The notes: a model not told the origin generated them from the sequence alone. A DNA stretch of 64,000 bases from G965213525 sp965213525 (GCA_965213525.1 OZ243889.1:868001-932000), one strand, 5' to 3'. Positions 40,996-51,161 are shown, counted from the first letter of the stretch. Numbers and translations are program-made.

Positions 40996-42555
40996 TCAGA
41001 TGCTGCGCCCGGCCGCCGCCCAGTACTCGTCCTTCAACAGCCGCTTGTAGAGCTTGCCGGTGGGGTGGCGGGGCAACTCGGCACGCAGGTCGACGCTGCG
41101 GGGGCACTTGATCGATGACAGCCGCTCCCGGCAGTGGGCGATGAGCCGGGTGCTGAGCTCAGACGCCGCCGCCGGGTGCTCCAGCACGGAGGGGTCGAGG
41201 GGCTGGACGACCGCCTTGACCGCCTCGCCGAGGTCGTCGTCGGGCACGCCGATGACGGCCACGTCGGCGACCTCGGGGTGCACCGACAGCAGGTTCTCCA
41301 CCTCCTGGGGGTAGATGTTGACCCCGCCCGAGATGATCATGAACGCCTTGCGGTCGGTGAGGTACAAGAAGCCGTCGGCGTCGAGGCGACCGACGTCGCC
41401 GAGCGTCGACCAGCCCTTCTCGGCGGGGTGTCGGGAGTCGTCGGTCTTGTCGGGGTCGTTGTGGTACTCGAAGCTGCCCCCGCCCGAGAAGTAGATCGTG
41501 CCCGACTCGCCGATCGGCACCTCGGTGCCGTCCTCGCCGCAGATGTGGACGACCCCCGAGATGGCCTGGCCCACCGACCCGGGATGGGCCAGCCAGTCCT
41601 GAGGTGAGCAGTACACGAAGCCGTTGCCCTCGGTGCCGGCGTAGTACTCGTGGATGATCGGTCCCCACCAGTCCAACATCGCCTGCTTGACCTCGACCGG
41701 ACACGGCGCAGCCGCGTGCACCGCGGCCTGCAACGACGAGACGTCGTAGCGCTCGCGCACCTCGGCGGGCAGCTTCAGCATGCGGTTGAACATCGTCGGT
41801 ACGAGCTGGGAGTGGGTGACGTGGTGGCGCTCGACCAGGGCCAGGTACTGCTCGGGGTCGAAGCGCTCCATGATCACCGCGGTGCCGCCCATGCGGGTGA
41901 CGATCATGCAGAACCGCAGCGGGGCGGCGTGGTAGAGCGGCGCCGGCGACAGGTACACCGTGTCGGCATCGAAGCCGAAGAGCTGCTGGGCGAGGCCGAG
42001 CAGCGCGGGCGGGGTGCCCATGGGCGACAGCGCCAATGGCCACTTGATGCCCTTGGGCCGCCCCGTGGTACCCGAGCTGTAGAGCATGTCGGTGCCCTCC
42101 CGCTCGTCGGCAAGGGGGGTGCTCGGCTGGCTGGCGACCGCGTCCTCGTAGGGCTCGAAGCCCGGCACCACCCCGTCGAGCATGAGGCGGGTCTCGACGC
42201 CGGGGGTGTCGGCCACGGTCGCTGCGGCCTGCTCGCCGAGGTAGGCCGAGGCGATGAAGGACCGGGCCCCGCAGTCGTTGAGGATGTAGGCCATCTCCTC
42301 GGCGCCGAGGCGCGACGAGATGGCGGTGTAGTAGAGCCCGGAGCGCTGGGCCGCCCAGGCGACCTGGAGGAACCGGGGGTGGTTCTCCAGGGCGAAGGCG
42401 ACGTGGTCGCCCGGACGCAACCCCGCGGCGAACCACAGGTTGGCCAGGCGGTTGGACCCCTCGTCGAGCTCGGCGTTGGTCACCACCTGGCCCGTGGCGG
42501 CCATGACGTAGGCGGCGTCGTCCGGGGCGGTCGCTGCGTTGTGGCCTGGGTGCAC
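40996..42555 (-). CDS. Acyl-CoA synthetase (AMP-forming)
   Basis: The 519-aa ligase activates a fatty or other carboxylic acid. The P-loop YSSGTTGRPKG is near residue 165, the motif YYAGTEGNGF near 310, the hinge DRKAFMIISGG near 415 and the C-terminal lysine motif PTGKLYKR is present. These features and the length match FadD-type actinobacterial ligases. The GTG at 42555 has GAGGAGG about 8 nt upstream. It is divergent from the SirB1-like gene and heads a pair with the phosphodiesterase. An acyl-CoA dehydrogenase gene lies 1 kb away, on the other strand. Confidence 0.9.
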   Translation of the reverse strand: MHPGHNAATAPDDAAYVMAATGQVVTNAELDEGSNRLANLWFAAGLRPGDHVAFALENHPRFLQVAWAAQRSGLYYTAISSRLGAEEMAYILNDCGARSFIASAYLGEQAAATVADTPGVETRLMLDGVVPGFEPYEDAVASQPSTPLADEREGTDMLYSSGTTGRPKGIKWPLALSPMGTPPALLGLAQQLFGFDADTVYLSPAPLYHAAPLRFCMIVTRMGGTAVIMERFDPEQYLALVERHHVTHSQLVPTMFNRMLKLPAEVRERYDVSSLQAAVHAAAPCPVEVKQAMLDWWGPIIHEYYAGTEGNGFVYCSPQDWLAHPGSVGQAISGVVHICGEDGTEVPIGESGTIYFSGGGSFEYHNDPDKTDDSRHPAEKGWSTLGDVGRLDADGFLYLTDRKAFMIISGGVNIYPQEVENLLSVHPEVADVAVIGVPDDDLGEAVKAVVQPLDPSVLEHPAAASELSTRLIAHCRERLSSIKCPRSVDLRAELPRHPTGKLYKRLLKDEYWAAAGRSI

Positions 42556-42691
42556 GCCACCCTCCTCAGGTGCTCGTCGACCGCCGTCGTGATCGGGGCG
42601 TCCCACCGGCTGATCCGACAGGCGCCGAGAAACGTAGCCCTCGGTGGGCGTGGCGGATCCCGTCGCGCAGAGGCGGACCCGGCCGGTGGCC

Positions 42692-42697
42692 TACCGT
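42692..42697 (+). promoter_or_regulatory. -10 element TACCGT of the SirB1-like gene (leaderless)
   Basis: TACCGT ends 6 nt before ATG 42704. It supports this ATG over the in-frame GTG at 42644. Confidence 0.4.
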
Positions 42698-42703
42698 GAC
42701 CTG

Positions 42704-43507
42704 ATGGCGGCCGAGGCGGGCGAGGGGGTGGCGGACCGCTTCGCGACCGAGCTCGGCGGACCCGACGCCCCCCGTCTGGACGTCGCCCTGGCGTTGATCG
42801 CCGCCCACGGCCGTCCCGGCGTCGATCCCGACGCGCTCCTCGCCCGGTTGGACGGCCTGGCCGCCGACGTCGAGGCGCCCACCACCGCCGGCCTGCTCCG
42901 CTGGTTCGGTGACGCCGGGTTCACCGGCGATCGCCAGACCTATGCCGCAGTGGACAACTCCCTGCTCGATCGCGTGCTCGACCGCCGGCTCGGCATCCCC
43001 ATCACCCTGTCGATCGTGCTCGCCGAGGTGGGACGTCGCCTCGGCGTCGAGCTGGTCGGCGTGTCGATGCCAGGCCACTTCCTGTTGCGTGAGGGCGATC
43101 ACACCGACCGCTTCGTGGACGCCTTCGCCGGCGGCGCCCGCCTCGACGCCACCGGGGCGCGCCAGGTGTTCGACCGCCTCCAGGACGGTCGCCTCGGCTT
43201 CCACCCGTCGTTCCTGGCCCCGGCGAACCCCGAGGCGGTGGTGATCCGGGTGCTCGAGAACCTCGTCGCCGCCCGGTCGCGCCGCCGCGCGCTGGCCGCA
43301 GTGGCGGCCACGCTCGAACTGCGGGCCAGGGTGCCCTCGGCGGGGCCCGACGAGCTGCGACGGCTGGCTGCGGCGGTGGCGGCGGCGGGGCGCTACGACG
43401 TGGCCGCCCGCCAGCTCGAGGACCTGGCCGCCGGCCTCGAGGCGAACGCCCCCGAGGCCGAGGCCGCCCTCCTCGACGCCCGCCGTCTCCGAGCCCGCAT
43501 GAACTGA
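42704..43507 (+). CDS. SirB1-type transglutaminase-like protein
   Basis: The 267-aa protein carries the SirB1/transglutaminase-like 2 region (about 75-150) with NSLLDRVLDRRLGIPITLSIV, quoted here by its ends NSLLDRVL and GIPITLS, and the following GVSMPGHFLLR, where the conserved His sits. The C-terminal ~90 residues are helical and repeat-like (TPR-like in relatives). The cysteine of true transglutaminases is absent, as in other SirB1 proteins, so it is probably non-catalytic. The cellular role is not known. The start is ATG 42704; a GTG at 42644 would add 20 residues. Confidence 0.8.
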   Translation: MAAEAGEGVADRFATELGGPDAPRLDVALALIAAHGRPGVDPDALLARLDGLAADVEAPTTAGLLRWFGDAGFTGDRQTYAAVDNSLLDRVLDRRLGIPITLSIVLAEVGRRLGVELVGVSMPGHFLLREGDHTDRFVDAFAGGARLDATGARQVFDRLQDGRLGFHPSFLAPANPEAVVIRVLENLVAARSRRRALAAVAATLELRARVPSAGPDELRRLAAAVAAAGRYDVAARQLEDLAAGLEANAPEAEAALLDARRLRARMN

Positions 43508-43541
43508 GCGAGCGGGTACCCGGAGCGGCGGCGCCCTCGGG

Positions 43542-43547
43542 TACCGT
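43542..43547 (+). promoter_or_regulatory. Candidate -10 element TACCGT of the acyl-CoA dehydrogenase gene
   Basis: TACCGT lies 24 nt before the ATG. The short leader carries GAGGAGG, so this gene uses a standard ribosome site. Confidence 0.4.
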
Positions 43548-43571
43548 GGACCCTTCCGAGGAGGGGCACGC

Positions 43572-44771
43572 ATGGCCATCGCTGACGTCACCGCGACCGA
43601 CGAGGAGCGGGTGCTCGCCCGTTGCGAGGAGCTCCTCGACGACCACGACCCCAAGGGTGACCCGGTCGCCTTCCTGGGCGCCCAGTTCGACGAGGGCCTG
43701 GCCTTCGTCCACTTCGACGAGGGCCACGGCGGGCTCGGCCTGAGCCCCAAGGTCCAGTCGACGATCAACATCCGGCTGTTCGAGGCCGGGGCGCCCAACC
43801 CGAACTACCGCAACCCCATCGGCTACGGCATGGGCGCGCCGACCGTCTACGCCCACGGCTCCGATGACCAGAAGGCGCGGTACCTGCGGCCGCTGTTCAC
43901 CGGCGAGGAGATCTGGTGCCAGCTCTTCTCCGAGCCCGGCGCCGGTTCTGATGTGGCCGGACTGTCCTCCACGGCGGTGCGCGACGGCGACGAGTGGATC
44001 ATCAACGGCCAGAAGGTCTGGACGACCTTGGCCCACGTCTCGCGCTGGGGCATGATCGTCGCCCGCAGCGACTCCGACGCCCCCAAGCACAAGGGCCTCA
44101 CCTACTTCGTCGTCGACATGCACCAGCCCGGTGTCGAGGTGCGTCCGCTGCGCCAGATGACCGGCGACGCCGAGTTCAACGAGGTGTACTTCACCGACGC
44201 TCGCATCCCCGACGCCGAGCGCCTCGGCGACGTCGGCGACGGTTGGCGGGTCTCGTTGACCACCCTCATGAACGAGCGGGTGTCCATCGGCGGGGCGGTC
44301 GCCCCCCGCGGTTCGGGCGCCATCGCCGCCGCGGTGGAGGTGTGGAAGGGCCTGCCCGAGCACCGGCGTGACGCCGCCACCCGTGACCGTGTGACCCAGA
44401 TGTGGATCGAGGCCGAGACCAACCGGCTGACCAACCTGCGGGCGAGCGCCAACCGCAAGCGGGGCACGCCCGGCCCCGAGGGCTCGACCGGCAAGCTCGC
44501 CTACGCCGAGTCGAACAAGGAGATCTACGAGCTCGTCATGGACCTCCTCGGCGCCGAGGGGATGCTCTACGGCAGCTACGACATCGAGCGCAACGCCCAC
44601 GCCATGAGCTCGGCGTCGATGCAGCAGGCCTTCCTGCGGGCCCGGGCCAACTCCATCGAGGGTGGCACGTCTGAGGTCATGCGCAACATCCTCGGCGAGC
44701 GGGTGCTCGGCCTGCCCGGTGACGTGCGGGTCGACAAGGACCGCCCGTGGCGCGAGGTGCCCCGCAGCTAG
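43572..44771 (+). CDS. Acyl-CoA dehydrogenase, FadE type
   Basis: The 399-aa flavoenzyme catalyses alpha-beta dehydrogenation of acyl-CoA. Blocks include FSEPGAGSDVAGL at the flavin site, GQKVWTTLAHVSRWG, PLRQMTGDAEFNEVYF, and the C-terminal ANSIEGGTSEVMRNILGERVLGLP. The last form is the one used by actinobacterial FadE enzymes acting on longer or sterol-type acyl-CoAs. The N-terminal helical domain is short. GAGGAGG precedes the ATG. It is distinct from the citronellyl-type enzyme at 19361-20530. Confidence 0.92.
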   Translation: MAIADVTATDEERVLARCEELLDDHDPKGDPVAFLGAQFDEGLAFVHFDEGHGGLGLSPKVQSTINIRLFEAGAPNPNYRNPIGYGMGAPTVYAHGSDDQKARYLRPLFTGEEIWCQLFSEPGAGSDVAGLSSTAVRDGDEWIINGQKVWTTLAHVSRWGMIVARSDSDAPKHKGLTYFVVDMHQPGVEVRPLRQMTGDAEFNEVYFTDARIPDAERLGDVGDGWRVSLTTLMNERVSIGGAVAPRGSGAIAAAVEVWKGLPEHRRDAATRDRVTQMWIEAETNRLTNLRASANRKRGTPGPEGSTGKLAYAESNKEIYELVMDLLGAEGMLYGSYDIERNAHAMSSASMQQAFLRARANSIEGGTSEVMRNILGERVLGLPGDVRVDKDRPWREVPRS

Positions 44772-44824
44772 CCCGCCCAGGCCAGCTCGCCCCGTCGCAG
44801 CGCCCCTGGGGCACCGGGGCCGGC

Positions 44825-45451
44825 TCAGGCCGGGACCGACCAGTGGTCCTCGGGCATCGGCAGGCCGCGCAGGTGGCCGATCTCGTTGAGGCTCGACACG
44901 CTGCGGTGGCCTCGCGACGAGCACGCGAACCGGTTGATCGAGGTGTAGCGGGGCTCGAAGAAGAACGGCTCGGCGAGGCCGAGCACGTGGGCCGCCCAGG
45001 CGTTGATGACCCCGCCGTGGCAGACGACGGCGACGGTGCGCCCCCGGTGCTGAGCGACCACCTCCTCCAGGGCGTCGACCACGGTGCGTTGGAACTCGAT
45101 CGGATCCTGACCGGGGAGCAGGCCGCCGTTGTCCACCAGGGCGAGCCAGGCGTCGTGGTCGGTGGCCTTCAGCTCCTCCATGGGCACGTAGGCATCGGCG
45201 TGGCGATCGAACTCCGCGACCCCGTCGACCACGACCGGGTCCAGGCCGGTGCGCTCGGCCACGGGACGGGCGGTCTGGCGGGCCCGCACCATCGGACTCA
45301 CGCACAGCGCATCGAGGTGCTCGTCTGCCAACCACTCGGCGAGGCGGTCGGCCTGGCGGATGCCGAGCTCGCCGAGCGGGGGATCAGCGGGTGAGCCGTC
45401 GGTCGTCTGGCGGCGCAGGGGGAGGGCGTGACGGACGACGAGCAGCTCCAT
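44825..45451 (-). CDS. Histidine phosphatase family protein
   Basis: The 208-aa protein has the RHG-type active site variant VVRHALPLRR, with His8 the phosphorylated residue. Arg, Glu and the second His (VAVVCHGGVINA) are in family positions. The substrate could be a sugar phosphate, a nucleotide or a phosphoglycerate; it is not predictable. The start ATG 45451 has TAGGCT 8 nt upstream (45460-45465), so it is probably leaderless. A longer reading upstream overlaps pyruvate kinase on the other strand and is rejected. Confidence 0.88.
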   Translation of the reverse strand: MELLVVRHALPLRRQTTDGSPADPPLGELGIRQADRLAEWLADEHLDALCVSPMVRARQTARPVAERTGLDPVVVDGVAEFDRHADAYVPMEELKATDHDAWLALVDNGGLLPGQDPIEFQRTVVDALEEVVAQHRGRTVAVVCHGGVINAWAAHVLGLAEPFFFEPRYTSINRFACSSRGHRSVSSLNEIGHLRGLPMPEDHWSVPA

Positions 45452-45459
45452 GACCGGTG

Positions 45460-45465
45460 AGCCTA
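45460..45465 (-). promoter_or_regulatory. -10 element TAGGCT of the histidine phosphatase gene (leaderless)
   Basis: TAGGCT on the minus strand ends 8 nt before the ATG. Its partner promoter for pyruvate kinase lies ~80 bp away on the other strand. Confidence 0.4.
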
Positions 45466-45541
45466 CGGCGCCTCCGCTGACCGCCCGGCTCGGCTCCCGG
45501 GGACGGGGCCGGGGGTGGCCCGGGCGCCACGGGACGCCCGG

Positions 45542-45547
45542 TACCGT
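45542..45547 (+). promoter_or_regulatory. -10 element TACCGT of pyruvate kinase (leaderless)
   Basis: TACCGT ends 7 nt before ATG 45555, with no ribosome site between. It supports this ATG over longer in-frame starts. Confidence 0.45.
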
Positions 45548-45554
45548 GGACTTG

Positions 45555-46985
<1,431 letters not shown>

Positions 46986-47043
46986 ACGCAGGCCGGGCGA
47001 TCCGCTCGGTGAACGGTCGCCGTGCTCGACCCGTGCCCGGCGC

Positions 47044-47334
47044 TCAGATGTCGGCGGGGCAGCGCCGCTCGTCGGCGGCGGGCAGCGGCACCTCGACACC
47101 GAGGATGTCGCACCCGCAGTCGCGCTCCTCGACGCACTGGCGCAGCTCGGTGCGCTGGGTCCACACCACCAGGCCGACCCCGGCGGCGAGCGCCACCAGG
47201 ACCACTCGGACCACGACCGCCCTCACGACCCGGATGGCGGTGTAGGCCGCCAGGGCCGAGCCGACCACGACGACCACCGCCGCAGTCGCCAGGTCAGCGG
47301 CGTCCAGCCACTGCGGCAACGTCACGGCCCACAC
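47044..47334 (-). CDS. Small membrane protein with cysteine-rich tail
   Basis: I do not recognise this 96-aa protein. It has two adjoining hydrophobic helices (about 12-34 and 38-60), then a soluble tail with four cysteines (QCVEERDCGCD and RRCPAD). The tail could bind a metal or form disulfides if outside. GTG 47334 is the likely start. It lies between pyruvate kinase and the DUF3151 gene on the opposite strand. Confidence 0.6.
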   Translation of the reverse strand: MWAVTLPQWLDAADLATAAVVVVVGSALAAYTAIRVVRAVVVRVVLVALAAGVGLVVWTQRTELRQCVEERDCGCDILGVEVPLPAADERRCPADI

Positions 47335-47379
47335 GACGCCCGACCGTACCTCCCGGCTGCCACAGCGGGTCAGACCCCC

Positions 47380-47385
47380 TAACGT
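47380..47385 (+). promoter_or_regulatory. -10 element TAACGT of the DUF3151 gene (leaderless)
   Basis: TAACGT ends exactly 7 nt before the GTG start of the DUF3151 gene, with no ribosome site. Confidence 0.45.
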
Positions 47386-47392
47386 CGGTGCG

Positions 47393-47854
47393 GTGACCTC
47401 GCCCGTGAACCTCTCCGCCTCGGGGCCCCCTGAGACCGTCTTGGACCTCGAGCCGGCCGACGCCCTCGATGCCCTCGCTGAGGCCCTGACCGCCCCCCCT
47501 GGCGAGCGGAGGGCCGCCGTCGCTGAGGTCGTCGCTCGCTGGCCCCGCTTCCTCGACGGTTGGGCCCGTCTCGGTGAGCTCGCCCGTGATGACGTCGAGC
47601 GCTACGCCTGCCACCGCGTCGGCTACCACCGGGGCCTCGACCGGCTCCGCCAGAACGGCTGGCGGGGCAGCGGGTACGTGCGCTGGCGCCACGAGGCGAA
47701 CCGGGGCTTCCTGAGGGCGCTGGCCGGTCTGCGCGATGCGGCGCGGGCCATCGGCGAACACGACGAGGCTCAGCGCTGCGCCACGTTCGTCCTCCAGCTC
47801 GAACCCGACGGCGTCGACGAGGCCACCGCCGAGGCCCCCGGCGGCGCTCCCTAG
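47393..47854 (+). CDS. DUF3151 domain-containing protein
   Basis: The 153-aa soluble helical protein carries the actinobacterial DUF3151 pattern as I know it: alternating helices, then the block YACHRVGYHRGLDRLRQNGW, quoted here as its 20 residues, followed by HEANRGFLRALAGL, IGEHDEAQRC and a C-terminal LEPDG. The function is unknown; the family is common in Actinobacteria and not found in model Gram-negatives. It uses a leaderless GTG start and lies 9 bp before the flavin reductase gene. Confidence 0.85.
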   Translation: MTSPVNLSASGPPETVLDLEPADALDALAEALTAPPGERRAAVAEVVARWPRFLDGWARLGELARDDVERYACHRVGYHRGLDRLRQNGWRGSGYVRWRHEANRGFLRALAGLRDAARAIGEHDEAQRCATFVLQLEPDGVDEATAEAPGGAP

Positions 47855-47857
47855 GCT
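47852..47857 (+). promoter_or_regulatory. -10 element TAGGCT of the flavin reductase operon (leaderless)
   Basis: TAGGCT ends 6 nt before the GTG start. It overlaps the stop codon of the DUF3151 gene, so the operon can be transcribed independently. Confidence 0.4.
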
Positions 47858-47863
47858 CTGGAC

Positions 47864-48418
47864 GTGGCCACACCTGGTGCGATCGGACCGTTCCCCCCCC
47901 ACGTCGGTGCTGATGACGAGGCCCGCACCGACTACGACCGGCTCCGCCGCCGGGTCATGTGGTCGATGCCCTATGGCTTGTACGTCGTGGGGTCAGCTGC
48001 TGGGGGGCGGCGCAACCTGATGACGTTGAACTGGGCGACCCAGGTGGCGTTCGATCCCAAGCTCGTGGGCGTCGGGGTCGAGCGTGACGCCCTGACCCAC
48101 GAGCTGATCACCGCGGGGCGGGCGTTCACGCTGTGCACCGTCGCCCGCGATGACCGGACGATCATTCGCAAGTTCACCAAGCCGGTCGAGGTCGACGAGG
48201 CGGCGTCGACGATGAACGGCTTCGCCTACCGCGATGGCCTCACCGGATCCCCGATCCTGGCCCGGGCGCCGGGGTGGATGGAGTGCGAGGTCCGCCAGGA
48301 GGTGGCCACCGGCGGCCACACGTTCTTCATCGGAGAGGTCGTCGACGCCGGCTTCCACGGGCCCGAGGACGTCGAGCTGCTCCGCATGGAGGACACCCGC
48401 ATGTCCTACGGCGGGTGA
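47864..48418 (+). CDS. Flavin reductase-like (FMN-binding) protein
   Basis: The 184-aa protein has the split-barrel FMN-binding fold. WSMPYGLYVVGSAAGGRRN, quoted by its ends WSMPYGLYV and GRRN, is the first strand-loop; NLMTLNWATQVAFDPKLVGVG is the segment that contacts FMN, of which only NLMTLNW and FDPKLVGV are diagnostic. A late GGHTFFIGEV closes the barrel. Relatives reduce free flavin with NAD(P)H or act as stand-alone flavoproteins. Its stop overlaps the next start (GTGA), tying it to the molybdopterin-type fusion gene; that may be chance of operon packing. Confidence 0.85.
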   Translation: MATPGAIGPFPPHVGADDEARTDYDRLRRRVMWSMPYGLYVVGSAAGGRRNLMTLNWATQVAFDPKLVGVGVERDALTHELITAGRAFTLCTVARDDRTIIRKFTKPVEVDEAASTMNGFAYRDGLTGSPILARAPGWMECEVRQEVATGGHTFFIGEVVDAGFHGPEDVELLRMEDTRMSYGG

Positions 48419-49575
48419 GCGACCGGCGCCCCTCTGTGCAGCTGCGCCCGGCGGGTCGTGACGAACCGCTCCGCCTCGACGGCACCCCGGTGGTCGGGGC
48501 GGTCCTGGTGGGAGGACGGAGTCGACGCATGGGCCGCGACAAGGCCATCCTCGACCTCGGTGACGGACCCCTCGCTCGGCGGACCGCCGGCCAGCTGCGA
48601 GCCGCCGGCATCGGCCGCGTCCTGTTCGTCGGAGGATCCCGGACCGAGGGGGCGGTCCGGGGCGAGGTGACCCTGTGGTCCCGAGGCGACGGGTGGGGCG
48701 GGGGCGAGGTGATCGCTGATCGCCACCCGGGCCGGGGACCGGTCGGGGGCGTCGCCACGGCCCTGGCCGCCGCCGGTGGCCCCGCCGTCGTGGTGGCCTG
48801 CGATCTTCCCCAGCTCGATGCGGGCACGGTCCGGGCCCTGGTGGCCGGAGCGGCCGCCTCACCCCTGGCTGACGCCGCCGTCGCCCGCTCGTCACGGGGG
48901 CTCGAACCCTTGGTGGCGTGCTGGCGCCCGAACGCGGCGCTGCTCGCTGAGGCGCTGCTTGCTGAGGCGCTGCTTGCTGAGGCGCCGCTCGCCGAGGCGC
49001 CGCTCGCCGACCACGCGCCGGCGTCGGGCCCGCCCGCGGCATCGGCGGGCTCCTCGGGCCGGCGCGATCCGTCGATGCGGGCCCTGTGCGCCCGCCTGGT
49101 CGTCACCGAGGTGCCCGTCGACGCTCGGTCGGTGCGCAACGTCAACCGCCCTGGCGACCTGGAGCCCTTCGAACGGGTCGCCGCAGGGTTGGTAGCGTCG
49201 TCCGACCGACCCCTCGCCAGGAGCCCCACGGTGGACGTGCCCGAGATCGACGTGGACGAGCTGGACCGCCGCCTCGGAGCCGCCGGTGGGTCTGCCCCGA
49301 CCTCAGACGGGCCGGCCCCTGCGTTGCTCGATGTGCGCGAACCCGACGAGTACGCCGAGGTGCGCGTGCCGGGGGCTCGGTTGCTCCCCCTCGGTGAGGT
49401 CGAGGCCCGCTTCGACGAGGTGCCCACCGACGGCACCGTCTACGTCGTGTGCCGCTCGGGGGGCCGCAGCGCCCGAGCCGTCGAGGCGCTGCGTGCCCGG
49501 GGCATCGACGCGGTCAACGTGGCGGGTGGGACGCTCGCCTGGGCGGAGTCCGGCCGGCCCACCGATCAGGGGTGA
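48415..49575 (+). CDS. MobA-like nucleotidyltransferase fused to a rhodanese domain
   Basis: The 386-aa fusion has two parts. Residues about 18-235 form a MobA-like domain: VLVGGRSRRMGRDKA is the GTP-binding loop and VVVACDLPQLD the metal/guanine site. This type of domain attaches GMP to molybdopterin in molybdenum cofactor synthesis. Residues about 280-380 are a rhodanese domain with the nucleophile Cys346 in CRSGGRS, able to carry persulfide sulfur. The two are joined by a linker containing five LLAEA-type repeats (15-bp DNA repeat) and a proline-rich stretch. GTG overlaps the flavin reductase stop, and the stop overlaps RNase D. Confidence 0.85.
   Translation: MSDRRPSVQLRPAGRDEPLRLDGTPVVGAVLVGGRSRRMGRDKAILDLGDGPLARRTAGQLRAAGIGRVLFVGGSRTEGAVRGEVTLWSRGDGWGGGEVIADRHPGRGPVGGVATALAAAGGPAVVVACDLPQLDAGTVRALVAGAAASPLADAAVARSSRGLEPLVACWRPNAALLAEALLAEALLAEAPLAEAPLADHAPASGPPAASAGSSGRRDPSMRALCARLVVTEVPVDARSVRNVNRPGDLEPFERVAAGLVASSDRPLARSPTVDVPEIDVDELDRRLGAAGGSAPTSDGPAPALLDVREPDEYAEVRVPGARLLPLGEVEARFDEVPTDGTVYVVCRSGGRSARAVEALRARGIDAVNVAGGTLAWAESGRPTDQG
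48940..49014. repeat. 15-bp tandem repeat, five copies
   Basis: Five 15-bp units (CTGCTCGCTGAGGCG and variants; the last is altered) encode (L/P)LAEA repeats in the linker of the MobA-rhodanese fusion. Copies two and three are identical. Confidence 0.85.
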
Positions 49576-50780
49576 GCAGCACCCCGTCCGGATCGTCCAC
49601 CGGGGCCGCCCACCGCTGGATCGACGACGCCGATGAGCTCGACGCCGTCGTCGAGGCCCTGGTCGATGCGCCCCGCTACGCCCTTGACACCGAGTTCCAC
49701 CGGGAGCGCACCTACTACCCCCAGCTCGCCCTCGTGCAGCTCGCCTACGACGACGAGATCGTCCTGATCGACCCCTTGGCGGTCGACGTCGCCCCGCTGC
49801 GCCAGGTGCTCGAGGGGCCAGGTGTCGCCATCGTGCACGCCGGCCAGCAAGACCTCGAGATCCTCGACCGGGCCTGTGGCGCTGTGCCCGAGGTGCTCTT
49901 CGACACCCAGATCGCCGCCGGGTTCGTGGGCTACGCCACCCCGTCGTTGTCCGCCCTGGCCGAGGGCGAGCTCGGCTTCCGCCTGCCCAAGGGCGATCGG
50001 CTGGCCGACTGGCTGGCCCGGCCGCTGCGTGATGGCCAGCGCGACTACGCCGCCGCCGACGTGGCCCACCTGTGTGAGCTGCACGCCCGCCTGGTCGACC
50101 AGCTCACCTCACGAGGTCGCCTCGGGTGGGCGCTCGACGAGTGCAAGATCCTGCTCGAGCGGTCCCGAGCCCCCCAGGACCCGGCCACGGCGTGGAAGCG
50201 CATCAAGGAGGCCCGGCACCTGCGGGGCTCGGCGCAGGCCATCGTCCGTGAGCTGGCCGCCTGGCGCGAGGAGAACGCAGCGGCCACCGACCAACCGGTC
50301 CGCTTCGTGCTGTCAGATCTCGCTGCGGTCGGCATCGCCCAGCGCGCCCCGACCGACCAGCGCTCGCTGCGTGCCATCCGCGGGGTCGACGGCCGCCACC
50401 TCCGCGACGGCGCAGCCGACGACATCCTCGAGGCGGTGCGCCGGGGTCGCCAGATCGACCCGGCCGATCTGGACGAGCCACGTCAGGGCCGGGTCGGGCT
50501 CGACGGCGCGCTGCGTCCGGCGGTCACCCTGGTCACCGCGTGGGTCGCCCAGGTCGCCCGTGACGAGCGCTTCGACCCCGCCCTGTTGGCCACTCGCGGC
50601 GACATCGAGGGCTTCTTGCGTGACGACCCCTCGAGTCGCCTCGATGCGGGGTGGCGGCGAGATCTGCTCGGCGGACCGATCGAGGACCTGGTCGCAGGCC
50701 GCGCCGCACTGGCCTTCGATCGCCGTCGTGGCCTGGCCCTGGAGCCGAGAGCCACACCCGGGGCCGCCGGCGGGGTGTGA
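49572..50780 (+). CDS. rnd: Ribonuclease D
   Basis: The 402-aa 3'-5' exonuclease trims tRNA and other stable RNA precursors. The DEDD catalytic residues are visible: Asp39 and Glu41 in DTEFHRE, an Asp in HAGQQDLEIL, and the last Asp in DYAAADVAHL (Exo III DYxxxD form). An HRDC domain follows (about 215-300, with RGSAQAIVRELAAWREENA abbreviated to AIVRELAAWRE), and the C-terminus has a second HRDC-like region. GTG 49572 overlaps the fusion gene stop. It is normal in length for actinobacterial RNase D. Confidence 0.92.
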   Translation: MSSTPSGSSTGAAHRWIDDADELDAVVEALVDAPRYALDTEFHRERTYYPQLALVQLAYDDEIVLIDPLAVDVAPLRQVLEGPGVAIVHAGQQDLEILDRACGAVPEVLFDTQIAAGFVGYATPSLSALAEGELGFRLPKGDRLADWLARPLRDGQRDYAAADVAHLCELHARLVDQLTSRGRLGWALDECKILLERSRAPQDPATAWKRIKEARHLRGSAQAIVRELAAWREENAAATDQPVRFVLSDLAAVGIAQRAPTDQRSLRAIRGVDGRHLRDGAADDILEAVRRGRQIDPADLDEPRQGRVGLDGALRPAVTLVTAWVAQVARDERFDPALLATRGDIEGFLRDDPSSRLDAGWRRDLLGGPIEDLVAGRAALAFDRRRGLALEPRATPGAAGGV

Positions 50781-50881
50781 CCGCGCCGAACGCCCGGGCA
50801 CTACGATGGCATCTCACCGCCAGGGGCGGTTCATCGACAAGGCGCCCTCGTACCGGGCACGCGACAGCAGGGGAGACGTCC

Positions 50882-51091
50882 GTGAAGAAGGGACGCCATC
50901 GTCGTTACGAGGAAGCGCGCAAGTTCAAGCAGCGGTCGACTTCGATCGAAGACATCGATCTCGACACCGACGCCTTCTTCCCGACCGAAGAGGTCGAGGA
51001 CGAACCTGACGACGACCTCGAAGACGGTGACGACCCCTGGTCTGAGCTGGCAGCCAAGTACAACGCCGACGACGACGACGACGCCGCCTAG
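50882..51091 (+). CDS. Small acidic protein
   Basis: The 69-aa protein is not recognised. It has a basic start (KKGRHRRYEEARKFK) and a strongly acidic rest with runs of Asp/Glu, ending in five Asp and two Ala. Such charge segregation suggests an unfolded or nucleic-acid-associated protein. GGGGAG lies 8 nt before the GTG at 50882, and TACGAT near 50802 could be its -10 box, giving an unusually long leader for this region. Its reading frame has strong third-position GC. Confidence 0.65.
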   Translation: MKKGRHRRYEEARKFKQRSTSIEDIDLDTDAFFPTEEVEDEPDDDLEDGDDPWSELAAKYNADDDDDAA

Positions 51092-51161
51092 TCAGGTGGT
51101 CGTGGCGGTCCGGCGGGGCGAGCGCGGGGCCGATATCCGCTGCTCCCCACCGGTCCCGGGG

